Under the pieces are notes generated by a model. It was given only the letters and a program-made list of their open reading frames with translations, did not search any database and was not told the origin of the DNA. Below, one piece after another: positions 48,929 to 56,351 of a DNA stretch of 64,000 nt. Positions within the stretch are counted from its first letter, which is position 1. Each line of letters begins with the position of its first letter. Source of the stretch: Marinomonas posidonica_A (GTDB lineage Bacteria; Pseudomonadota; Gammaproteobacteria; Pseudomonadales; Marinomonadaceae); the NCBI RefSeq assembly GCF_043643765.1, contig NZ_JBHZSP010000005.1:1-64000 (forward strand), read 5' to 3'. Made by a program: the position numbers and the translations under genes.

Positions 48929-50368
48929 TCAACTGTCTGGGATAACAACCTCAACACCTTTAAACTCTTTTCGGATGCATTTTTTCAGGGTTTGCTTTGC
49001 ATCGTCATCACCATGCACTAGGTGAATTTTCTTTGGTTTACTGCGCATGCGGCGGATGAAGTTGAGTAAATCCTTTTGTCCGGCGTGGGCCGAATAACCG
49101 CTAATTTGTTGTACTTGCGCTTTGATAGGAAAGCGCTCGTTATCAAACATCACATAACCGTCTGGCTTATCGTGATAGTTCAATATGTCCCGTCCAGGCG
49201 TGCCGGCGGCTTGGTAGCCAACAAACACAATGTCATTACGCTCATCACCGATCAACGCTTTGATGTAATTCACAATACGCCCACCGGCACACATTCCTGA
49301 GGCTGCAATAACAATGGCGGGCCGTGTTTGGCGTTTCAGATAATCCACTGTTTGTAAGTGAGTTTCATGGTCATCTATTGTGGTTACTTGCTCAAAATCC
49401 AAAGGGTGACGGCCTTCAGCGATGCGACTTTGCGCCTCTTCATCCCAATAGGGAGCTAATGACTGATAAACCTGAGTGAAGCGGTTAGCGAGCGGTGAGT
49501 CGATAATAATATCCAAGTCTTGCCAATCTAATTGAGCGCCTGAAGCGGTGTGGCTGATTGGCTTCTGGCGATTTTTATGAATGATCGACTCAAGCTCGTA
49601 GAGCAATTCTTGTGTGCGGCCAATACTAAAGGCGGGAATCAACACGGTGCCAGAGTCGCTTAAAGCTCGTTCTAGGCTGTGTTGTAATCGTCCGATGCGG
49701 CTTGATCTGTCTTCATGGTTGCGATCACCATAAGTACTTTCGATCACCAATTGGTCGGCTTTATGTGGGGATTTAGGTGCCGGTAATAACGGCGAATGAG
49801 GTGCGCCAAGATCACCGGAAAACACCACGTCATGATAAGGTTTGTTTTGCGATTTGATGGCCTCATTAACGACGCGAAAAGAGGCATAAGCCGAGCCCAA
49901 AATATGACCCGCGCGTGAAAGACGCAGTTGGACTTTCGTCTCCGTCTGCATCGGGATTTTTACCCACTCTTGATAATCTAAAGGGACGATTTGCTCTTGG
50001 ATGCGGTCTAAGCAAGCCTCGATGATGCTTTTGTTGCGTGTCACGCCGACTTTTAACGCGTCTTCTATGACTAAAGGCAACAACATTGCGCTGGGTTTAG
50101 AACAATAAATTGGTCCAGTAAAACCGGCTGCCAGCAAATAAGGAATACGCCCTACATGATCAATGTGAACGTGAGTGACGATTAAAGCTTGCACGGCCGA
50201 GAGATCAAAATCTATTTCCAGCTTATCCGCAGCAGCCCCTAAACTTGAGGACTCAGCCCCTTGAAACAAACCGCAATCGATCAATACAGACTGCTGCTCA
50301 TCAACAAACAACTCATGACAAGAGCCTGTCACCCCACGTATCGCTCCATGATGTTTAATAGATAACAT
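48929..50368 (-). CDS. Metallo-beta-lactamase/beta-CASP RNA-processing-type protein
   Basis: 479 residues. Metal site THVHIDHVGRIPYLLAAG (HxHxDH, about 65), later ligands in LSRAGHILGSAYA and VVFSGDLGAP, then the beta-CASP region (VLIPAFSIGRTQELLYEL, IIDSPLANRFTQVY, VIAASGMCAGGRIVNYI) and C-terminal SGYSAHAGQKDLL and LVHGDDDAK. It belongs to the CPSF/RNase J-like exo- or endoribonuclease group; the bacterial substrate is not known. Single gene, its 3' end next to the repeat array. Confidence 0.92.
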   Translation of the reverse strand: MLSIKHHGAIRGVTGSCHELFVDEQQSVLIDCGLFQGAESSSLGAAADKLEIDFDLSAVQALIVTHVHIDHVGRIPYLLAAGFTGPIYCSKPSAMLLPLVIEDALKVGVTRNKSIIEACLDRIQEQIVPLDYQEWVKIPMQTETKVQLRLSRAGHILGSAYASFRVVNEAIKSQNKPYHDVVFSGDLGAPHSPLLPAPKSPHKADQLVIESTYGDRNHEDRSSRIGRLQHSLERALSDSGTVLIPAFSIGRTQELLYELESIIHKNRQKPISHTASGAQLDWQDLDIIIDSPLANRFTQVYQSLAPYWDEEAQSRIAEGRHPLDFEQVTTIDDHETHLQTVDYLKRQTRPAIVIAASGMCAGGRIVNYIKALIGDERNDIVFVGYQAAGTPGRDILNYHDKPDGYVMFDNERFPIKAQVQQISGYSAHAGQKDLLNFIRRMRSKPKKIHLVHGDDDAKQTLKKCIRKEFKGVEVVIPDS

Positions 50369-50520
50369 ATCAATCCCTGCACAGCAAAAGCAGTTTAAAA
50401 GACTAAACTAAAAAGTACGATGAGCCAAGAGGGGATTTTGGGGCGGAGTTTTGATGTGGCAGGTTAACTTTGTGTGATAAAAGTCGGGCAGAGTGTCTGG
50501 CCCGACTCGTCGCAATCATG

Positions 50521-52770
50521 TCAATCGTTTTGGTTGGGTCTTTGATACCAAGGCGATACCATGTCGGTTACATTAAACAAATTACTGCGTTTACTTAGCT
50601 TCTGGCCACCATCTCGTGTGATGGGTTGCCAACCAAAATTAGCGCGGCTAGTGGTGGGTTTAAAGGACAGGGTGTCAAATGGAATGGACAAGTAAAAACC
50701 TTTCGTAAAACTGCCTTCGCCAAACTCTTCCGCCGACATATCGGTTTTACTGGCATAAGCGCCAACGATAACCCCACTCTTATATTGCTTAGAGAAATCA
50801 ACACGTGCGCCAACGTCGCCCGCTAAGAATTTCCCCATATCCACTCTGAATAGCGTGTTTTGTAGAAACGCCCACTCAGGTTGGTAATAAACGGACAAGT
50901 GCCCTGTGCTGCCCCGAGACAAGACTTTATCGGTACTGCTGTAGGCGTCATCACTTGCAAATACGCCGAACACCGAATTCGGGTCACGCTGAGAAATAAG
51001 GTTAACATCGGCTCCAATGGCCCAATTGGTATTGGGTTTTCGATACAGTACTTCAGAGCCAACCCCGGCAAACATGGTTTCCAAATAACCACCATAAACC
51101 TGTTGATACCAGTTTTGGCCGTATTTCTGATACCAAGTGAGTTGTAGATTATTGAGTAAAGCGTCGTTCTCAAGTACATACGCTCGTATTAGCGTTCTCA
51201 CTCGATAATTGGAAGTACCGTCTTCTAAGACATTAAATCGAAGCTTGTCATAGTTATTCAGTAGGTTAATCGATACACCAGCCGACAACTCGACTTGATC
51301 CGTCAGCCAGTAAGCAGCACCGCCTTTGACGCTCAGATTGTAAATGTAAAAACTTTCTGGACCACCGAAAGCCTGACTTAAATGAGGTTTGAAGCCATAG
51401 CTAAGAGGCTCGAAATCATCATAAAGGGGTTCTGAGGTGATGCTTTGGGATGTTAGATCTTGAGGTGTTAGATTGGACGTCGCATCGCTTATCTTAGGAT
51501 TTAGATAGGTAACATTGGCGATATCTTGGTACTTTGATGCTGAGATCTCCGTGTTTCTTAACGCTAAGTTCTTTTCTGTTTCCTGAATTTGATAATGCTG
51601 GATATTCTCAGGTAATGCATTGCTTAGCACGGCTGAGGCTTTTTCCAAGGCCACGTCACGGTCGCGATATTTATGTTGCCTTGCAACCAAAGTCAGTGTG
51701 TCGCCATCCTGATACACCTGGTCAGTATCGTACCCTGCGACCTTGTCTAACGTTTGATCCAGTGTTTGCCAATCAACACCGTCTAATGTCGTCGGGCGCG
51801 AGTCACTGGGTTCTGGAATAGGTTCATCAATCCATGGGGTTTTGATGCTGTCAAAATTGGTGTTTAAACTAAAACCAAGAGTAAGCGTCGTGCCACGCTC
51901 ATAACTGAGGCGTAAATCAAAGCTGTCACTTAGGCCATAAACCGCGCCAATATTCCAGGGCGTTTTAGGCGTCATGTTCACGTTGCCGCGAGTGACTGGT
52001 ACATCTTGACTGTAATTATTGCCATCGTATTCTAACTTCAGGCGCAATGGTTGGTAAGGTGTTTGATATTCTATGCCGCCAAATAAAGAGGCTGGCCCAG
52101 TAAACCAGCGATCATAGTCCACCATGCCGCCATTGCCTGAATAGCTGGACAAACGATCACAAAAGCGATCCGCCGCGGAGCAAAAGGGATTGCTGATGTT
52201 GTCTCTGGTGCCAAAATAGCCCCAGCCAATACCGAAAGTGACATCAAAGTGCCCGTAGTCTTGAGTGTAAAAGCGTTTACTGCCGGCTAGATATTCCCCG
52301 TCAAATAAACCGGTGCCACCTATGTCTTTCAAACCAATGGAAACTTCAGGAAAATAGCGACTTTCTCGCCAAAGACGCGCTTTCACATCAATCCCTTTAT
52401 CGGTATAACGCGTACTGCCGCTAAAGCTTTCATCGCTGCTGTAGAGTAAGTCGTTTACTTGGGTGTATCGAAAGGTGGTTTCGAGCCAAGGCATCAGTTG
52501 AAGAGACACGGTGTAAAAATCGTATTCGTCATTTTCTGCGTAACTCAGGCTAAACGCACCCTCGTCTGCCATGCGCCCAGTAGGGATTTGTATTAAACCG
52601 ACACCCCCCAAGTTCATTTGTGAGGGTTTGAACTCGACGGGCTGAAATGGATCATAATCGCTGCTTGTTTCAGTCGCCTCAGCATTAGAGAGTAGCAAAG
52701 TGTTGGTGCTGATAATGGCAGACAAGTAACAAAAAACAGTGCGTTTAGAACCAATAAATAAATTGCGCAT
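50521..52770 (-). CDS. yjbH: YjbH/GfcD-family outer-membrane exopolysaccharide protein
   Basis: 749 residues with an N-terminal signal (about 1-31) and a long beta-rich body. MNLGGVGLIQIPTGRMADEGAFSLSYAEND (about 53) is the conserved opening of the YjbH family, which is predicted to form an outer-membrane barrel, and the C-terminus resembles a barrel end. E. coli yjbEFGH affects exopolysaccharide, and the homologous gfcABCD genes precede group 4 capsule genes. Its start overlaps the yjbG stop by one base. Confidence 0.9.
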   Translation of the reverse strand: MRNLFIGSKRTVFCYLSAIISTNTLLLSNAEATETSSDYDPFQPVEFKPSQMNLGGVGLIQIPTGRMADEGAFSLSYAENDEYDFYTVSLQLMPWLETTFRYTQVNDLLYSSDESFSGSTRYTDKGIDVKARLWRESRYFPEVSIGLKDIGGTGLFDGEYLAGSKRFYTQDYGHFDVTFGIGWGYFGTRDNISNPFCSAADRFCDRLSSYSGNGGMVDYDRWFTGPASLFGGIEYQTPYQPLRLKLEYDGNNYSQDVPVTRGNVNMTPKTPWNIGAVYGLSDSFDLRLSYERGTTLTLGFSLNTNFDSIKTPWIDEPIPEPSDSRPTTLDGVDWQTLDQTLDKVAGYDTDQVYQDGDTLTLVARQHKYRDRDVALEKASAVLSNALPENIQHYQIQETEKNLALRNTEISASKYQDIANVTYLNPKISDATSNLTPQDLTSQSITSEPLYDDFEPLSYGFKPHLSQAFGGPESFYIYNLSVKGGAAYWLTDQVELSAGVSINLLNNYDKLRFNVLEDGTSNYRVRTLIRAYVLENDALLNNLQLTWYQKYGQNWYQQVYGGYLETMFAGVGSEVLYRKPNTNWAIGADVNLISQRDPNSVFGVFASDDAYSSTDKVLSRGSTGHLSVYYQPEWAFLQNTLFRVDMGKFLAGDVGARVDFSKQYKSGVIVGAYASKTDMSAEEFGEGSFTKGFYLSIPFDTLSFKPTTSRANFGWQPITRDGGQKLSKRSNLFNVTDMVSPWYQRPNQND

Positions 52771-53489
52771 TATAGCTCCAGATGTTGGGTTAATAGCTGA
52801 GCTATATCCTGATTAAGGGTCTTATATTGATGAGGTAAATTCTCCAAACCAACAAACACAAGGCTGCCAGGGCTGAGGTAATGATGTTTCCCTTGCCACT
52901 GTATGCCTTTGATATATTGAACCTTTTGGTCGGCCTGTATGACCCAAGCCGAATCATAGTCGTCTCCGGCAATGTCTGGTGTTAGGTAGTCTTTTAGATG
53001 TGAGTTTGGCGTTTGTTTTATCATGGACATAGAGGTGCGCTTTGGCGAAATGACTCGAATAAACGTAGGGCGAATGGGCACCGACAAGGCGTAATCATGA
53101 CTCAATAAAGGGTTGTTTTTCTTAACGGTTCGGACATTTTTTAAACGAGTTTCAAGTCTTTCACGATAGACAAAGTGCAGGGGGGCAAGTTGTTTGACAA
53201 TGCGTTTTGATTCGGCAGAGTCAATGTGGCGCAAGGCGTTGAAAATGTCATTTTTTTGCTGGTCAACGAGCGCTTGTTTAGAGGGTGAAATTACACTAAT
53301 GCCTAATGAATAGACGGGGTAATCCACTTGTTTCTGTGCATCGCTCAAAACTTGAGAAAGACGCACAGCGGCCTCATATTCTAGCGTTATCTCAGGTTGA
53401 AGAAGGTGTATTTTGACTGGTTGAGCCATTGCAAAAAGTGGTAAAAAACACAGGCTAATGAAAGAAACATAAGAAATAGGTCTACACAT
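52770..53489 (-). CDS. yjbG: YjbG/GfcC-family capsule protein
   Basis: 239 residues from Met at 53489, chosen because it gives a clean signal peptide (MCRPISYVSFISLCFLPLFAMAQ) and follows AGGAATTC; a 10-residue longer frame starts at 53519. The mature part resembles GfcC: IHLLQPEITLEYEAAVRLSQVLSD and the closing WQGKHHYLSPGSLVFVGLENLP. GfcC is a periplasmic protein with ubiquitin-like folds needed for group 4 capsule. Third gene of the operon. Confidence 0.85.
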   Translation of the reverse strand: MCRPISYVSFISLCFLPLFAMAQPVKIHLLQPEITLEYEAAVRLSQVLSDAQKQVDYPVYSLGISVISPSKQALVDQQKNDIFNALRHIDSAESKRIVKQLAPLHFVYRERLETRLKNVRTVKKNNPLLSHDYALSVPIRPTFIRVISPKRTSMSMIKQTPNSHLKDYLTPDIAGDDYDSAWVIQADQKVQYIKGIQWQGKHHYLSPGSLVFVGLENLPHQYKTLNQDIAQLLTQHLEL

Positions 53490-53537
53490 AGCTCGAATTC
53501 CTGGCTGATATATTGTCATAGATTACTGTGCTCTTCA

Positions 53538-54242
53538 TTACGGTGAGGTCGTATTGATAGTTTCCACATAAGGTCGGATCATCAGCATATTAATTTTATC
53601 CATATTAGGGCCAATGTATTGGACGGATTTTACCGTAAAGGCTTTGGTGGTTTGTGTCGCTGGAGCGATCCAAAATTCATTGCGGTATGTTTGTCCAATG
53701 CCAGCAAAACGAACCCGCTCTGTCACATGCTTGGTGTTCTGTTCCCATAAAAACGTCGTAATGAGCTCATCTTCGATGGACTGAGTGGTGATGTCGGCGC
53801 TGAAATGGTAGCGATAGTGAGGAGACCAGTCATAAATGGCTTGCCAGCTCGTTGCTTTAATCGGAGAGGGTGGCGTTGTTTGAAGACCAGAAAGGTTCTC
53901 TAGATTGTTGGTATTGAACCCAGTGGTTTGGATGATGCGACTATTTTCAGTGGTAATACTGCCGCCATCGGAAGCGTACCAAGTAAGGTGTTTGCTGTTC
54001 TGATCCCCGAATGCATCCACAAAGGTTAATACCATCAGGATGGGCTTTCGATCATTAATGGTGACAAGCACGGCTGGGTAAGGTAAAGATCGAATGTGAG
54101 CTTCTGATATATCGGGGGCATGTTCTGCGTCTAGAATGGCATTGAGCGAATCGATCGAACTTTGGGTGTTTCGGGTGCAGGCGGTGAGTAAAACAAGGAA
54201 CAGAGTAAAAGACAGTAATTTAAGCATCGGAAGCTTTATCAT
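53538..54242 (-). CDS. yjbF: YjbF/GfcB-family lipoprotein
   Basis: 234 residues with a lipoprotein signal ending LLTAC (Cys about 22), then the YjbF pattern (VLVTINDRKPILMVLTFVD, LTWYASDGGSITTENSRIIQTTGF). Outer-membrane lipoprotein of the yjb/gfc exopolysaccharide set. The start at 54242 is used; Met6 (54227) is an alternative and neither has a good ribosome site. A terminator-like hairpin lies upstream, between it and yjbE. Confidence 0.87.
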   Translation of the reverse strand: MIKLPMLKLLSFTLFLVLLTACTRNTQSSIDSLNAILDAEHAPDISEAHIRSLPYPAVLVTINDRKPILMVLTFVDAFGDQNSKHLTWYASDGGSITTENSRIIQTTGFNTNNLENLSGLQTTPPSPIKATSWQAIYDWSPHYRYHFSADITTQSIEDELITTFLWEQNTKHVTERVRFAGIGQTYRNEFWIAPATQTTKAFTVKSVQYIGPNMDKINMLMIRPYVETINTTSP

Positions 54243-54272
54243 GAAAAAGCCATATTAAGGTGTTGGCAGAGA

Positions 54273-54302
54273 GAAAAAATCGCCCAGAATACGCTGGGCG
54301 AT
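54273..54302 (-). terminator. Terminator-like hairpin between yjbE and yjbF
   Basis: ATCGCCCAG (54279-54287) and CTGGGCGAT (54294-54302) form a 9-base stem with a 6-base loop, followed by TTTTTT on the minus strand. It lies in the 83-base gap after yjbE. It probably ends most yjbE transcripts and leaves some read-through to yjbFGH. Confidence 0.82.
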
Positions 54303-54325
54303 TGATATCATTTCAAATACCTAGA

Positions 54326-54646
54326 TTAGGAATTTGTAGAGGTGCTTGTTGTTTCGTCAGCACCATCGTTCTCGTCAGCAACAACGGCAACCGCTGCAAC
54401 AGAAGCAATGGCAATAGACGTAGCTGCAATTGTACCTACGCCACCAATCGCCGCCGCGCTGGCTGCAACCGTACTACCAGCCGCGATACTGCCACCCGCT
54501 GCTGCTGCGCCACCAGCGCTTGCTGCGGCACCAGTACCAGCTGCAGTACCAGTGCTTGTCGCTGCGCCAGCGGCTGCTTCTGCGAAGACTTGACCAGTCA
54601 TACCAAGAGAGAAAGCTACAACAGTAGCCAAAAGAGTACGTTTCAT
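54326..54646 (-). CDS. yjbE: YjbE/GfcA-like small secreted Ala/Gly-rich protein
   Basis: 106 residues with a signal peptide (MKRTLLATVVAFSLGMTGQVFA) and a low-complexity Ala/Gly/Ser/Thr body with a hydrophobic middle (about 66-88) and a Thr/Ser tail. E. coli YjbE (about 80 residues) has the same make-up and the same first position in yjbEFGH. Similarity is in composition and context rather than motif. AAGGAAATATT precedes the start. Confidence 0.78.
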   Translation of the reverse strand: MKRTLLATVVAFSLGMTGQVFAEAAAGAATSTGTAAGTGAAASAGGAAAAGGSIAAGSTVAASAAAIGGVGTIAATSIAIASVAAVAVVADENDGADETTSTSTNS

Positions 54647-54973
54647 AATATTTCCTTATCATAAACATCGATGTTGAAGATAAATCTTCATTCACGATTC
54701 TATTGCATGGTTTTTAAGAATGTAAGACCTGTTGATCATTTTGTTTAAAAAAAGCACAAGCTGAAAAGGCTTGGTAAAATTCACATCGTCACTTTATTTG
54801 TGTGTGCTTTTGCTGCATTATTGCAACCAATGTTATTTTGTTGGTATTTATGGATAGCGTAATATCATCCTGAAAAACGATCATCGAGCTCAGTAGCTAT
54901 TTTTTAACATTGTCTTTTCGTCATGGGGTTTTATTAAGAAACACCATTTTGGTCAGTAAACAGAGAGAAATGA
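54647..54973. promoter_or_regulatory. Divergent control region between yjbE and the wzi-like gene
   Basis: 327 AT-rich bases without a gene. AAAAGCACA (54750-54758) can pair with TGTGCTTTT (54803-54811), enclosing a small CAAGC/GCTTG hairpin, so a structured leader or looped operator is possible. No promoter boxes can be placed with confidence. Confidence 0.4.
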
Positions 54974-56302
54974 ATGTCCTCGGTTAAGCCACAAGCCAAA
55001 TTTTCACGAACGAATCGTCACTTTAGTCATACCTTTTTCTGTTCTCTTCTTGCCTTTTCTGGTGCTGTAAGTGGTAGTTTAAATGCCTCACCTTGGCTGG
55101 AAACCAGCGACCCCTTTTTAAGGTCATCTTTGGTTCTGCTGTCTGACGCTGGTCAAATTAGTGCCCCGATTAATCAGTACCCTTTGCGCTGGTCATTAAT
55201 TGGGGATGATTTAAATCATACCGAAATCCAGCAACCTTTAGAGGGTGACGTTCAACTGGCCAGAAATGAGCTTCGTTATGCATTAAACTCCGCTAAGCTA
55301 AATCGAGGTAACAAATCGGTTGAAATGCAATTCGCTTCGGACCCGTTCCCCGCCTCTGGTTATGGTGAAGTCAGTGGCGATAAGTGGGGGGTGAGTACCA
55401 GTGTGGACTACCTTGGAAGCACCTTTGCATATCGCTTAAGCTTGTCTTATCGAGACAATAATAACGAAGAAGAAATCGACTGGACGGACAGCTACCTATC
55501 GTTGAATGCTGGAAAATGGTTATTTACCGCAGGCGAGTTGGACTACTGGTGGGGACAGGGTTGGCAGCATAATCTCATACTCGCTTCCTATGCAAGGGCT
55601 ACCTCATCTTTGAATGCCAATTACATCAGTCACAATAATTGGCTTGGTGTATGGAGTGTGCAAGCACTCCTATCCCATCCCAAAGAGGCGGTTTACGATA
55701 ACCACGGAGCACTGCGTTTGGTTGCTAAACCCTGGCGTCATGTTGAAATCGGCACGACGTATCAAAATTGGTTTTCTGGTTCTGAAGCGGAAGACGACCA
55801 ACAACTCGCTTTTGATGCAAAATTGACCTTGCCGCATGTTGATAATCTCTATCACAGTGTTTATACCGAACTGGCGTCGACCGCTGACGTCGTGTCACTG
55901 GGGGCTTGGATGGTCGGCTGGACTGGCAGTATGAAGGTCCAAGACAATACTGTGAGAATGGTGCTTGAAACTCAACAGCACACCAATGACTATGACGCCA
56001 CAGATTGGCATTCTGGAGTATATCCGTCTACATCCGACTCGGTAACCAACAACAGTTACTTGTTGGATGACAGTTATGCCATTGCTTTTTACGTGCAGCG
56101 AATGAATGATCACAGTATTGGAGTGAGCTATCAGTCATCTAAACTAGATGGCGAGTCGGTCGACATCACCAAATTGATATATAGAATGCCGGCTTTGTCC
56201 GGTATGTTGCAGTTAGATGTAATCGCAAAGGATGATGCGTCGACAAGCAATGAACAGCATCAGGTCAGCGAATGGCGTGCTGGTTACGAACTACGTTTCT
56301 AG
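54974..56302 (+). CDS. Wzi-family capsule assembly outer-membrane protein
   Basis: 442 residues with a signal peptide (cleavage near NAS at about 39) and a beta-barrel-like remainder ending in an aromatic residue (YELRF). Family features include SPWLETSDPFLRSSLVLLSDAGQI at the mature start and GELDYWWGQGWQHNLILAS (about 180), the conserved barrel motif. Wzi is a surface lectin that anchors capsule to the cell. Start follows AGAGAGAA. It is followed after 49 bases by the Wza-like gene. Confidence 0.85.
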   Translation: MSSVKPQAKFSRTNRHFSHTFFCSLLAFSGAVSGSLNASPWLETSDPFLRSSLVLLSDAGQISAPINQYPLRWSLIGDDLNHTEIQQPLEGDVQLARNELRYALNSAKLNRGNKSVEMQFASDPFPASGYGEVSGDKWGVSTSVDYLGSTFAYRLSLSYRDNNNEEEIDWTDSYLSLNAGKWLFTAGELDYWWGQGWQHNLILASYARATSSLNANYISHNNWLGVWSVQALLSHPKEAVYDNHGALRLVAKPWRHVEIGTTYQNWFSGSEAEDDQQLAFDAKLTLPHVDNLYHSVYTELASTADVVSLGAWMVGWTGSMKVQDNTVRMVLETQQHTNDYDATDWHSGVYPSTSDSVTNNSYLLDDSYAIAFYVQRMNDHSIGVSYQSSKLDGESVDITKLIYRMPALSGMLQLDVIAKDDASTSNEQHQVSEWRAGYELRF

Positions 56303-56351
56303 CCAAGATGGTAAAGATTAACCTTTAAAATGTGACGATAAAGAAACTGAT

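Noticed and set aside
54260..54664. 134-codon Cys/Ser/Asn-rich open frame on the plus strand
   Set aside because: It is antisense to yjbE; the odd composition is the mirror of the Ala/Gly-rich yjbE codons. No family features.
54714..54730. RcsAB-like box (TAAGAAT...) upstream of yjbE
   Set aside because: Only the first half matches the enteric consensus; the second half (GTAAGACC) does not. No Rcs genes are seen here.
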